From Prevotellaceae bacterium (GTDB taxonomy: Bacteria > Bacteroidota > Bacteroidia > Bacteroidales > Bacteroidaceae), in assembly GCA_015256945.1 (NCBI GenBank), contig JABZLB010000006.1, forward strand, positions 24,587-88,586: a stretch of 64,000 bases of DNA. Reading direction: 5' to 3'. The translations under genes were made by a program, and so were the position numbers. The first letter of the stretch is position 1; each line of letters starts with the position of its first letter. Under the pieces are notes generated by a model. That model was not told the origin of the DNA. It worked only from the letters and a program-made list of their open reading frames with translations, and made no database searches. Shown in pieces: positions 1-8,748 of the stretch.

Positions 1-2
1 CA

Positions 3-71
3 GCAGGAACCTCACTTGGCGACTTAGACGTACTGGCTAAACTTAAGGCCGATATGGAAAAGGACAAGTAA
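3..71 (+). CDS. C-terminal end of an unidentified protein (partial)
   Basis: An open frame runs in from the left edge and ends with TAA at 69-71. The last 22 residues are visible and include SLGDLDVLAKLKADMEKDK, a lysine- and aspartate-rich tail. This is too short to assign a family. A strong hairpin terminator follows about 40 bases later, so the fragment looks like the end of a transcription unit separate from rho. Confidence 0.6.
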   Translation, partial: AGTSLGDLDVLAKLKADMEKDK

Positions 72-113
72 ACCATATCCTATTTAATAGATAAAACTAT
101 TAGTTAATAATAT

Positions 114-153
114 AAAGGGGCGTAACTGATTATACAGTTACACCCCTTTTTTA
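114..153 (+). terminator. Rho-independent terminator after the partial gene
   Basis: AAAGGGGCGTAACTG pairs with CAGTTACACCCCTTT around a six-base loop with one C/A mismatch, and a T-run follows. It closes the upstream unit. The rest of the 72-366 gap holds only this hairpin and the rho promoter and leader. Confidence 0.8.
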
Positions 154-264
154 ATTTTCATACACGGTAAAATACATACGCAAGCTATCATCGAAAGCCT
201 TGTATCCCAATGCTACACCATAAATAAAATAAATGTTAACACGTCTATTTCTTTATGGTAATCA

Positions 265-295
265 TTGCATTTCATATATATTTTCATTACCTTTG
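265..295 (+). promoter_or_regulatory. Promoter of rho (Bacteroidota type)
   Basis: TACCTTTG at 288-295 matches the Bacteroidota -7 box TAnnTTTG, with TTG at 265-267 about 20 bases upstream as a weak -33 box. Transcription would start near 302, so the in-frame ATG at 265 lies upstream of the transcript. This favours the ATG at 367 as the rho start. Confidence 0.7.
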
Positions 296-366
296 CAACA
301 CGTTTAATGTTACCGTTTCCGTTCTGGAAACAGTTTCTTATTTCAAATAAACTTATTATACACTAC

Positions 367-2436
367 ATGTATAGCAAAGAAGAACTATTATCTAAAAGCG
401 TAACAGACCTTGTAGATATTGCTAACAAACTTGGATTAGACTCAACCAGTTATGCCACACAAGATGAAGCTGTTTACGCTATTCTCGATAGACAAGCAGA
501 AGTAGAAGGTTCTAAAAACCCGCTTACCGCATCAAAGCATAAACGAACAAGAATTGTGAAGAAAGATACTGACCATGTTTATTCTGTAAATGGGAAATCG
601 GGAGAGAACCTTGATTCTGCAACAAAGAAACAACCCATAACACAAAGTTTGTTTAAAAGTGATATTTCATCATCACAGACTGATGATAAAACAACCGGCG
701 AAAAACATAATGATACCCTAAATATGGAAGAAAATCCGGCTAAAGACATTGTAAAACAAATAGATGAACTAAATATTCAACTGAAAAATCTGCCCAAACA
801 CCGGGGGCCTAAAACCAAACAGGAAAAAGAACTTCTGGCTAAGATTGACAAACTTAAGTCAGAACTCAACAATATAAAGAACGGCTCTGCGAATACTACC
901 CATCAAAAACCAAAAGAAGAAAGCCAGGAGAGTAATGGCAATACTGAAGTTCAGGAGGATGCCGACAATCAAAATTCAGCAGAGCCTGAAGTTATTTCCA
1001 ATACACCTCAGGCTGAAAAAAAGATTCGTGTACCCGACGAGGAGCTGATTGCAAAACTGCAGGCTAAATTAAAAGTGCATAATGAGGCTGTTGCAAAACA
1101 AAATGAAAATATAGAGAATGGTATCTGGGAGGGAGACCCCGGCGATGGTACCGACTTTATAACAGTGCTAGATATACCCATAGAAGACCAGGGAGCAGTA
1201 CCTAATTACGACATGTTTGATAACCCGACAATGCCTGCATATGGACGCATGGCAACGCCCGATTATCAGGATACTACTCTGGAAAATATGGGAAACTTGG
1301 ATAAAGATTTTGATTTTTCAGACATTATCACAGCCAATGGCGTTCTCGAAATTATGCCAGATGGCTATGGCTTCCTTCGCTCGAGCGACTATAACTATTT
1401 GTCTTCGCCTGATGACATTTATGTTGCAGCCAACCAAATTAAGCGTTTCGGGCTTAAAACGGGCGATGTTGTACAGTGTCATGTCCGCCCTCCACATGAA
1501 GGAGAAAAATACTTTCCACTTACCGGTATTGACAAAATTAACGGGCGTGTTCCATCAGAAGTACGTGACCGTGTTCCGTTTGAAAACCTTACCCCACTCT
1601 TTCCTGACGAAAAGTTCACGCTTTGTGGCGACCCGCGCACAACAAACCTGTCGACACGAATTGTAGATTTATTCTCACCCATCGGTAAAGGACAGCGTGC
1701 ACTTATTGTCGCTCAACCGAAAACGGGTAAGACTATCTTAATGAAGAACATTGCAAATGCCATAGCTGCCAATCATCCCGAAGCCTATTTGATGATGCTT
1801 CTCATCGACGAGCGTCCCGAAGAAGTTACGGATATGGCACGCACTGTGAATGCAGAGGTGATAGCTTCAACCTTTGATGAGCCAGCAGAACGCCATGTTA
1901 AAATTGCAGGTATTGTGCTCGAAAAGGCAAAACGCATGGTAGAGTGTGGCCATGATGTGGTTATTTTCCTCGACTCTATTACACGTCTTGCACGTGCTTA
2001 TAATACAGTAAGCCCTGCTTCAGGCAAGGTTCTTACGGGTGGTGTTGATGCAAACGCACTACAAAAGCCCAAGCGTTTCTTTGGTGCAGCACGTAATATT
2101 GAAGGTGGAGGCTCGCTGACTATCATCGCAACTGCACTTATCGATACAGGTTCAAAGATGGATGAAGTAATCTTTGAAGAGTTTAAAGGAACGGGTAACA
2201 TGGAATTGCAGCTCGATCGCAGCTTAAGTAACAAGCGCATTTATCCGTCAGTAAATCTCGTGGCTTCAAGTACGCGCAGAGACGACTTACTACAAGACAA
2301 GACAACACTGGATAGAATGTGGATACTTCGTAAGTATATTGCCGACATGAACCCCATAGAAGCAATGAACACTATTCATGACAGGATGCAGAGAACACAC
2401 GATAATAACGAATTCTTGTTATCAATGAACGGATAA
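367..2436 (+). CDS. rho: Transcription termination factor Rho with long disordered insert
   Basis: Rho is the hexameric RNA-dependent ATPase that releases nascent transcripts. From the start at 367 the protein has 690 residues, against about 420 in E. coli. Residues 1-48 form the Rho N-terminal helical domain (MYSKEELLSKSVTDLVDIA). Residues about 45-310 are low complexity, rich in Lys, Glu, Asn and Gln, and look disordered. The OB-fold RNA-binding domain begins near 318 (GVLEIMPDGYGFLR). The ATPase core has a Walker A (PKTGKT, about 451-456), a Walker B region (VVIFLDS, near 530) and an RNA-contact segment (EFKGTGNMEL). The frame is open upstream to 265, but that ATG precedes the promoter. 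The gene converges on a TPR gene across a shared terminator. The long insert is known from Bacteroidota Rho, where it has been linked to phase separation. Confidence 0.97.
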   Translation: MYSKEELLSKSVTDLVDIANKLGLDSTSYATQDEAVYAILDRQAEVEGSKNPLTASKHKRTRIVKKDTDHVYSVNGKSGENLDSATKKQPITQSLFKSDISSSQTDDKTTGEKHNDTLNMEENPAKDIVKQIDELNIQLKNLPKHRGPKTKQEKELLAKIDKLKSELNNIKNGSANTTHQKPKEESQESNGNTEVQEDADNQNSAEPEVISNTPQAEKKIRVPDEELIAKLQAKLKVHNEAVAKQNENIENGIWEGDPGDGTDFITVLDIPIEDQGAVPNYDMFDNPTMPAYGRMATPDYQDTTLENMGNLDKDFDFSDIITANGVLEIMPDGYGFLRSSDYNYLSSPDDIYVAANQIKRFGLKTGDVVQCHVRPPHEGEKYFPLTGIDKINGRVPSEVRDRVPFENLTPLFPDEKFTLCGDPRTTNLSTRIVDLFSPIGKGQRALIVAQPKTGKTILMKNIANAIAANHPEAYLMMLLIDERPEEVTDMARTVNAEVIASTFDEPAERHVKIAGIVLEKAKRMVECGHDVVIFLDSITRLARAYNTVSPASGKVLTGGVDANALQKPKRFFGAARNIEGGGSLTIIATALIDTGSKMDEVIFEEFKGTGNMELQLDRSLSNKRIYPSVNLVASSTRRDDLLQDKTTLDRMWILRKYIADMNPIEAMNTIHDRMQRTHDNNEFLLSMNG

Positions 2437-2452
2437 GAAGTAGAAGAAATAT

Positions 2453-2501
2453 AAAAAATCAGGAGCATAAGGATGGTTTTCTTATGCTCCTGATTTTTTT
2501 A
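2453..2501. terminator. Bidirectional terminator between rho and the TPR gene
   Basis: AAATCAGGAGCATAAG pairs perfectly with CTTATGCTCCTGATTT around a nine-base loop. A-runs flank one side and T-runs the other, so the hairpin can end transcription from both convergent genes. Confidence 0.9.
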
Positions 2502-2518
2502 TACAGCTGTTTATAGAA

Positions 2519-4777
2519 TCAGCTATTACTATGGAAAAGCTGTGTTGTAATATCAGTCATCAACCTTATTTCAACTTCTGATATACCATATTTTGCTAAT
2601 AGAAGAATATCGTCCTGGAACTTATTCAACAGCACTTCGCCACAACGAATATCATCCTTATCATTCAAATTCTTATCTGCTTTGAACTTTACAAGATACT
2701 CATAAAATAGTTTTGAGGCCGCTTCAACATTTTTATCAAACCAGGTACAGTAGCCTGCATTCAGATAATCAACGGCAGAAACCGAGTCATCTACAATAAT
2801 CTCATCATACAATTTAGAAGCCTGCGTGAGCTGACCTGTAAATAAAAGTGCCCATGCTAAAGCACGTTTAACATTAGCATCTGACGGAAACTTATAATTT
2901 AATTCGTATAAAAGCTTTACGCCGTCGCTCTCTTTATTCGTATTCATATACGAAATGGCTAAGTTTAACTTGAATTTACGATTATCAGGATGATTATAAA
3001 GAAGCTGTTCAAACAATTGTACAGCCTCATCAAAGTCGCCCGAATAAAAAGTTGACATGGCATAACCTTTGAGTAAAAGTTCGTTAGAGCTGTCCTTTTC
3101 AAAGGCTCTCTGATACAGACCTGCTGCTTCGTTATAATTGCCTTGTTTCATGGCAATAAGAGCACGCAAACCTATATCCTGCACATTTAAATTGTCATAA
3201 TAAAGCATTAAAAGCGACTTAGCCTCAGCATACATTTGCTTTTGATACAGAAAACGAACCAGCCTGACAGCCTGGTGATGAAGGAAAGGTATGTAAACTT
3301 TGCCAGCAAGAAGCATATGCCCCTCTTTTGTTTCAAACGGATTATGAAAACATTGACGATAATCGTTAAGCTTAAAGAAACGGTACAAATCCTGTAAGTA
3401 AAGCCGACGATAATAGGCAGGTGTAGTATCTGTGACGCCATCGTTACCAACAATACCCAATGTAGCTTCACCATTCTTAAGCATTTCGCGTACATTTGCT
3501 GGCAACTGATTGAACACTGACGATAATCCAAGTACAAAACTATATTTATCCGAGTCGCAGAACGGTCCCTTCTCAAACATCTTTCTCATGTATGACGAAT
3601 CCATAAATTCCGAAGAATTATTCTGCAATAGAGGATGATCTGAATAAAACGGCATAAACCAGTTGGCAAGCGTATTGAAGAAACTAAAACGTTTCATTTT
3701 TGAAAAACCGCCAAAATAAATATCTGCTCCCTGGCGTTGCATATCTACCATTTTCTGAATACCCCTCTCAAGCTCTTCCATTTTACGCTCATCGTTATCA
3801 GGATGCAAAATGTCTTCAAGCGCATCGTCGTCCTTTTCTTTTATACCGAACTTTGTTATTTCGTAGCTTTGACCATTCAGTAAGGTAGGCATTACCTCTT
3901 TCCTGATACGTTCTTCGTCACGTTCAGCATTCTGGCAATACACTATTTGCATCTGCAGTTCTAACAAATCGTCCCGTACCTCTTCACGATTAAGCAAATC
4001 ATTAAGCTTCTGATTTAAAGCCGGAATTGCTGACAGGCTCTCCTTATCTAAACAGAATGCCCAGCCGACAAGAGCGCGTTGACGCAGCTTTTCATTTTGA
4101 GTTTGCTCATAAATACACATTAAGGCCAAAATCTTTTCAGCATCCATAACAAACAAACTCGACATCATGATAGCAGAAACAAGCAATTGTGCATCAATGC
4201 TATCAATAGTTGGAGAAAGAATCAATGAAAGCATATCAGAGGCTAGCTCATGGCTCCACTGTGCCGACCCTACGATATGGAGGAATACGCTTGACAAAAA
4301 TTCCTGATGAACATTGGCCAGCTGCCTTAACTTTTCGCTTCGCTGATCGGCTGGTGCAAGAGAGAGCATTGCAACATCAGTCACATATCCTTCCATTTTA
4401 CTGCGAATGTCGTTAATATCTATCTCCTTAACATCACTACCCAATAATGCAATCATGCTAGAACTATGATGTAACTGAACATTAAGTTCGATGTTCGCAA
4501 GCAACTTACAGGTTCGGGAAATCAGGCGAGAATAAAGCTCATCTCTACTCGGATCATTCATCCCTGTAAGCAGATATTGCATCATCAGCTTATAATCATC
4601 TTCAATAGCAGTAAATGTTTCGGTAAAGGCTGGAAACGAAGAAATAAGATATGTTTTAATTCCAGTTATAATACTACCGAGAGACAGCCCTTTTTCTATC
4701 TGGTTTTTAAGAGATTGAATATGACGAAGCAAATCCTGCCAACTCATGTTGCCATAAAGATATGTTGAATATTCCAT
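2519..4777 (-). CDS. TPR-repeat protein of unknown function
   Basis: This 752-residue protein has no signal peptide or membrane segment that I can see and is probably cytoplasmic. The N-terminal two thirds are helical and unrecognised. From about residue 515 to 680 there are tetratricopeptide-like helical pairs, for example GNYNEAAGLYQRAFEKDSSN and SGDFDEAVQLFEQLLYNHPD, which usually mediate protein-protein contacts. It lies 18 bases downstream of a lipoprotein gene on the same strand, so the two are probably cotranscribed. The first ATG (MEYSTYLYGNMSWQ) is used; a second Met at position 11 is possible. No enzymatic motif is visible and the function is unknown. The real-gene call is firm because of the length and the repeat pattern. 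Confidence 0.85.
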   Translation of the reverse strand: MEYSTYLYGNMSWQDLLRHIQSLKNQIEKGLSLGSIITGIKTYLISSFPAFTETFTAIEDDYKLMMQYLLTGMNDPSRDELYSRLISRTCKLLANIELNVQLHHSSSMIALLGSDVKEIDINDIRSKMEGYVTDVAMLSLAPADQRSEKLRQLANVHQEFLSSVFLHIVGSAQWSHELASDMLSLILSPTIDSIDAQLLVSAIMMSSLFVMDAEKILALMCIYEQTQNEKLRQRALVGWAFCLDKESLSAIPALNQKLNDLLNREEVRDDLLELQMQIVYCQNAERDEERIRKEVMPTLLNGQSYEITKFGIKEKDDDALEDILHPDNDERKMEELERGIQKMVDMQRQGADIYFGGFSKMKRFSFFNTLANWFMPFYSDHPLLQNNSSEFMDSSYMRKMFEKGPFCDSDKYSFVLGLSSVFNQLPANVREMLKNGEATLGIVGNDGVTDTTPAYYRRLYLQDLYRFFKLNDYRQCFHNPFETKEGHMLLAGKVYIPFLHHQAVRLVRFLYQKQMYAEAKSLLMLYYDNLNVQDIGLRALIAMKQGNYNEAAGLYQRAFEKDSSNELLLKGYAMSTFYSGDFDEAVQLFEQLLYNHPDNRKFKLNLAISYMNTNKESDGVKLLYELNYKFPSDANVKRALAWALLFTGQLTQASKLYDEIIVDDSVSAVDYLNAGYCTWFDKNVEAASKLFYEYLVKFKADKNLNDKDDIRCGEVLLNKFQDDILLLAKYGISEVEIRLMTDITTQLFHSNS

Positions 4778-4795
4778 GAAAAAAGAAAGATATAT

Positions 4796-5716
4796 TTATT
4801 GTTTTTCCCAACGTTTTGCGATATTGACATCACGCTGTCTGGGAGAAACTGCATGCTGATAATGAAATGTTGGGAGAGCAGCTATTGTTTTTTTATCAGT
4901 GCCCATGTATTTGCCAATAACAGAAGAAAAGGCTCTTACGCCTTTATGATTTATAGAATCGCACATTCTATTATAAACACTCACAAATATATTAAGCTGT
5001 CTACGCCGGTCCTTCTCTTTTAAGGCTCTGACACGAAAAGCTATAACTCCGGGGAAAATATTTTTCTTCCGGCTGTCCATCAAAACCACATTATGGTTAA
5101 TCATGGCAGTAGTAGCCTGAGGTTCGGGTAACAGCATAGCATCCATTTCGTTATTAAGAAGCATTTTTAAACGCGTATGCACGTTATTTATCTGTATGCG
5201 ATAAACATCATTCTTGGGTTTGGCACTATCAATAGCAAGGTCAGACAGGTAATCAGTAGCCGAAAATCGTGTCATGGCTATCATCTTATCAGACAACTGT
5301 TTAATTTCACGAACACGTGATTTCTTATTGGCTATCAGCAACCAATAAGCGTTTGTTGCAGCAATGTATTTCAGCGGCGTACCATGACGCTGTAATCGTT
5401 CTGCCCGAAAAAGGTCGGTTACGAAGCCTTCAACATGGCCTCCTGCGATAAGAGTATCCTCATCCAGCTGAGCATTACAACGTCTTATATGGACATTTAA
5501 GCCTGCTTTTGCAAATGCACTATCCTCAATAGCAAGAAATATGGGTAAACAATCCATCGTAGGTACCGTTGCAATTTTCAAAGCAGCAGAATCAGCTCGT
5601 GCTAACTCTGCTTGCTGTGCACGGGATATTTGTTCCTTTTCCTTATAACTTTGTCCGCACGAGAAGAAGGATATAAGGAAACTAAATGTCAAAATAAAAA
5701 CACAAATCTTATTCAT
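4796..5716 (-). CDS. Substrate-binding lipoprotein, NMT1/ThiY-like
   Basis: This protein of about 306 residues has a lipoprotein signal ending in FFSC, so it should be anchored in a membrane. The mature part resembles periplasmic substrate-binding proteins of the NMT1/ThiY/SsuA type. It has an early strand LKIATVPTMDCLPIFLAIED, then GHVEGFVTDLFRAERL and a typical LLNNEMDAMLLPEPQAT stretch. Such proteins normally deliver a small ligand (pyrimidine precursor, sulfonate or taurine) to an ABC permease. No permease or ATPase gene is adjacent; the downstream partner is a TPR protein. I chose the second ATG (MNKICVF) because a -7 box at 5724-5731 places the transcript start at about 5717, which would cut off the ATG at 5722. 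The ligand is unknown. Confidence 0.75.
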   Translation of the reverse strand: MNKICVFILTFSFLISFFSCGQSYKEKEQISRAQQAELARADSAALKIATVPTMDCLPIFLAIEDSAFAKAGLNVHIRRCNAQLDEDTLIAGGHVEGFVTDLFRAERLQRHGTPLKYIAATNAYWLLIANKKSRVREIKQLSDKMIAMTRFSATDYLSDLAIDSAKPKNDVYRIQINNVHTRLKMLLNNEMDAMLLPEPQATTAMINHNVVLMDSRKKNIFPGVIAFRVRALKEKDRRRQLNIFVSVYNRMCDSINHKGVRAFSSVIGKYMGTDKKTIAALPTFHYQHAVSPRQRDVNIAKRWEKQ

Positions 5717-5723
5717 TGCCATG

Positions 5724-5731
5724 CAAAGATA
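5724..5731 (-). promoter_or_regulatory. -7 box for the binding-protein lipoprotein gene
   Basis: On the minus strand this reads TATCTTTG, a match to TAnnTTTG, only a few bases before the coding start. There is no good -33 box. It sits inside the divergent radA promoter region, so the two promoters are back to back. Confidence 0.5.
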
Positions 5732-5740
5732 ACAAGTTTT

Positions 5741-5771
5741 TTTGCAATAATCATATTTTTTATTACTTTTG
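5741..5771 (+). promoter_or_regulatory. Promoter of radA
   Basis: TTTG at 5741-5744, a 19-base spacer, and TACTTTTG at 5764-5771 make a textbook Bacteroidota promoter. The start would be near 5778, which favours the ATG at 5809 over the upstream in-frame ATG at 5716. Confidence 0.85.
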
Positions 5772-5808
5772 CAAGGAACGATATATTACAAAACAATCTC
5801 GTAAAAAC

Positions 5809-7227
5809 ATGGCAAAAGACAAGACAATGTTTGTCTGCAGCAACTGCGGATACGAATCAACAAAATGGCTCGGTAAGTGTCCTTCATGTGGCGAATGGGA
5901 TAGTTTTAAACAAATAAAGGTTGCACTCGATTATAATAATAACAATACAAGGAGTGCCGTTCGTTCGTACCAGTCACCTATGACTGCGAGTGGGTTGTTA
6001 AATTCAAATAACCGACCATTAAAATTACAAGAAATATCATCACAGGAAGGTGAAAGAATTATCACTCCGGATAATGAGCTAAACCGTGTATTGGGAGGAG
6101 GATTGGTACCAGGCAGTCTTATTTTACTTGGAGGAGAGCCTGGTATTGGCAAGTCGACCCTTACCCTACAAACATTTGTCAGCATGCACGACAAACGTAT
6201 TTTATACGTATCAGGTGAAGAGAGTGCACACCAAATTAAAAGACGTGCTGAAAGACTTCTCACGGATAGTGAAAATAGAATGCCTGACAATGTTTATATT
6301 CTTTGTGAAACTTCTTTAGAAAACATATATGGATACGTTGAGGAGATAAGACCCGAATTGATGATTATTGACTCAATTCAAACTATATCAACCGAAACAG
6401 TAGATTCTTCTCCTGGTAGTATTCCACAGATAAGAGAATGTGCTGCCTCTCTGCTCCATTTTGCAAAAAATAGTAATGTTCCTGTTATTTTGATTGGACA
6501 TATTAATAAGGAGGGAACATTGGCTGGTCCTAAAGTATTAGAACACATTGTTGATACCGTTATTCAATTCGAAGGTGACCAGCATTATATGTATAGAATA
6601 TTAAGAAGTATCAAGAACCGTTTTGGCAGCACGTCAGAACTTGGTATCTATGAAATGCGAGGAAACGGATTGCGACAAGTGTCAAATCCGTCGGAATTAC
6701 TGCTCACACAGGACCATGAGGGACTGTCGGGTATAGCTATTTCGTCGGCCATTGAAGGCGTTCGACCATTCCTTGTTGAAACTCAGGCACTGGTTTCATC
6801 GGCTGCTTATGGCACGCCGCAACGGTCGGCAACGGGCTTTGACCAGCGCAGACTGAATATGTTGTTGGCTGTACTGGAGAAACGAGTTGGCTTTAAACTG
6901 ATGCAAAAAGACGTATTCCTCAATATTGCAGGTGGTTTACGAGTGACTGATATGGCAATGGACCTGAGTGTTATTTCGGCTGTTCTCTCAAGTAATGTAG
7001 ATACTCCCATCGAGAATGGATGGTGTATGTGTGGCGAAGTAGGACTAAGTGGAGAGGTCAGACCGGTGAGCAGAGTGGAACAACGCATCGCAGAAGCAGA
7101 GAAATTAGGCTTCGAACACATTATCATTCCAGCTTATCATTTAAGGGGAATAACACCAAACAAATATAAAATTGAACTGCATCCCGTGAAAAAAGTGGAA
7201 GAGGCTCTGCGTATTCTCTTTGGTTAA
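5809..7227 (+). CDS. radA: DNA repair protein RadA
   Basis: RadA is a RecA-like ATPase that promotes branch migration and processing of recombination intermediates. The 472-residue protein has the expected order of domains. An N-terminal C4 zinc finger (CSNCGYESTKW then CPSCGEW, cysteines near 10, 13, 24 and 27) comes first. Next is a RecA core with Walker A GEPGIGKST near 111-119 and the RadA-specific KNRFG motif near 269. The C-terminal domain is Lon-protease-like (GGLRVTDMAMDL, GEVGLSGEVRPV). The start MAKDKTMFVC is set by the promoter at 5741-5771 and by the family N-terminus. The next gene begins 11 bases after the stop, so they are probably cotranscribed. Confidence 0.97.
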   Translation: MAKDKTMFVCSNCGYESTKWLGKCPSCGEWDSFKQIKVALDYNNNNTRSAVRSYQSPMTASGLLNSNNRPLKLQEISSQEGERIITPDNELNRVLGGGLVPGSLILLGGEPGIGKSTLTLQTFVSMHDKRILYVSGEESAHQIKRRAERLLTDSENRMPDNVYILCETSLENIYGYVEEIRPELMIIDSIQTISTETVDSSPGSIPQIRECAASLLHFAKNSNVPVILIGHINKEGTLAGPKVLEHIVDTVIQFEGDQHYMYRILRSIKNRFGSTSELGIYEMRGNGLRQVSNPSELLLTQDHEGLSGIAISSAIEGVRPFLVETQALVSSAAYGTPQRSATGFDQRRLNMLLAVLEKRVGFKLMQKDVFLNIAGGLRVTDMAMDLSVISAVLSSNVDTPIENGWCMCGEVGLSGEVRPVSRVEQRIAEAEKLGFEHIIIPAYHLRGITPNKYKIELHPVKKVEEALRILFG

Positions 7228-7238
7228 GGCAATGTGTT

Positions 7239-7835
7239 ATGGCATGGACAACAGCTGTTGCAATAATCGTTCTTCTTATTTATATGCTCAAAAACAAGGA
7301 GCAACATCAAGCAAGGTTAATGACTGAGGAAGATATATTTAAATCATTTGACAGGAAATACTGGGAATACAGAGCAGACAACCCCATAAAACTCAAAGAT
7401 AATGCAGAAGCATACATACGTTATAACGGTGAAGTTTGTGCTATGAGGATTGCAGACTACGGCATGTGGGAATTTCAATATAAAGACAACTATAAACAGC
7501 TTAATCCACACAAAGAACACCCCTATCAAGCATACAAATGTATAAGATTCTGTATTTACGAAGGATTTGTTTATGTATTTCATGTATGGGGCGATATTGT
7601 GGTACTTAATCCACGTTCAAATAAAACCAGAACACATTTAAAATTAGATGATACTGACAGGCGCAAACTGGTTATGTTCTATAAAGATTTCATAGCCTCA
7701 TCGCCTATTGTGTGGGAGGAACGCATTCGAATTAAAGCATTTAAATTTGATGTTGAGCCAAAGGTATTTCTCTATAAAGACAACGCATACTTTGAAGACA
7801 ATTTACAAGATGCGTGGCATCATCTGAAAAATTGA
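7239..7835 (+). CDS. Hypothetical protein with N-terminal membrane anchor
   Basis: This 198-residue protein starts with a single hydrophobic segment (TTAVAIIVLLIYML, residues 4-17). A soluble domain rich in aromatic residues follows, containing Tyr/Trp patches such as MRIADYGMWEFQYKDNYKQL and FVYVFHVWGDIVVLNP. There is no signal-peptidase site that I can point to, so it is probably a membrane-anchored protein. I recognise no catalytic motif or family. It follows radA by 11 bases and precedes queC by 67 bases, consistent with a radA transcription unit. The frame is well separated from overlapping shadows and the start ATG is clear. Confidence 0.75.
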   Translation: MAWTTAVAIIVLLIYMLKNKEQHQARLMTEEDIFKSFDRKYWEYRADNPIKLKDNAEAYIRYNGEVCAMRIADYGMWEFQYKDNYKQLNPHKEHPYQAYKCIRFCIYEGFVYVFHVWGDIVVLNPRSNKTRTHLKLDDTDRRKLVMFYKDFIASSPIVWEERIRIKAFKFDVEPKVFLYKDNAYFEDNLQDAWHHLKN

Positions 7836-7902
7836 AACATAAAATAAATTGATTATTTGCCTATCTATTGATGGCAAGTGACATAGAAAGTGAAAGATTA
7901 AA

Positions 7903-8559
7903 ATGAAAGATTCTGTAATTGTAGTGAGTGGTGGCATGGATTCAATTACCATGCTCCATGAATTTAAGGACCGTATTGCCCTCGGTATATCTTTTAACTA
8001 TGGCAGTAACCACAATGCACGTGAAATTCCATTTGCAGAACTTCATTGCAAACGCCTGGGAATACCCCATATTACAATTGATTTAGGCTTTATGCCACAA
8101 TATTTTAAATCAAGTTTATTAGAAGGAGCTGATGCTATTCCCGAGGGCAATTACGATGAAGACAATATGAAATCGACCGTTGTTCCGTTTAGAAATGGCA
8201 TCATGTTAAGCATTGCCATAGGCATTGCAGAAAGCAATCATTTACCCTTTGTTATGATGGCTAACCACAGCGGCGACCATACTATTTATCCTGATTGCAG
8301 GCCAGAGTTTGTTGAATCAATGTCAAAAGCAGCTGAAACAGGAACATTCGTGGGGGTTAAACTCCTTGTTCCTTACACCAATCTTAGTAAAGCTGATATT
8401 ACGAGACACGGGAAGACTCTTGGAATAGACTACGCTGAAACATGGAGTTGCTACAAAGGAGGAGAAAAACACTGTGGGAAATGTGGCACTTGCCGTGAGC
8501 GACAAGAGGCACTTAAAGAAGCAGGCATAGAGGATTCAACTGTATATGAGGAAGTGTAA
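7903..8559 (+). CDS. queC: 7-cyano-7-deazaguanine synthase QueC
   Basis: QueC is an ATP-dependent enzyme that converts 7-carboxy-7-deazaguanine to preQ0, the precursor of the tRNA nucleoside queuosine. The 218-residue protein opens with the PP-loop ATP-binding motif SGGMDS (residues 9-14). It ends with the zinc site: one Cys in WSCYKGG near 183, then CGKCGTC near 191-197. Length and motif positions are normal. The other queuosine genes, queD, queE and queF, are not next to it. The tRNA-inserting enzyme Tgt is also in this window but 26 kb away. QueC may share a transcript with the upstream small gene. Confidence 0.95.
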   Translation: MKDSVIVVSGGMDSITMLHEFKDRIALGISFNYGSNHNAREIPFAELHCKRLGIPHITIDLGFMPQYFKSSLLEGADAIPEGNYDEDNMKSTVVPFRNGIMLSIAIGIAESNHLPFVMMANHSGDHTIYPDCRPEFVESMSKAAETGTFVGVKLLVPYTNLSKADITRHGKTLGIDYAETWSCYKGGEKHCGKCGTCRERQEALKEAGIEDSTVYEEV

Positions 8560-8703
8560 AAATATACTAATAGTATAAGCAAATAGGAAACGTCAACAGC
8601 TTTAATATTTATTTTTAGCATGTATGAATGACAAAGATGCCCGAGGAGTACACAAAAAAGAATAAAACTTAGCGTTGTATGCTTTCTCTATCACGCTTTT
8701 TCG

Positions 8704-8711
8704 TATCTTTG
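8704..8711 (+). promoter_or_regulatory. -7 box of the pgk promoter
   Basis: TATCTTTG matches TAnnTTTG and lies 37 bases before the pgk ATG. The -33 box is not clear. The 8560-8748 gap otherwise shows nothing I can name. Confidence 0.65.
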
Positions 8712-8748
8712 TACAGGAAATTATATTTTTAAACTAAATACAAACGTA

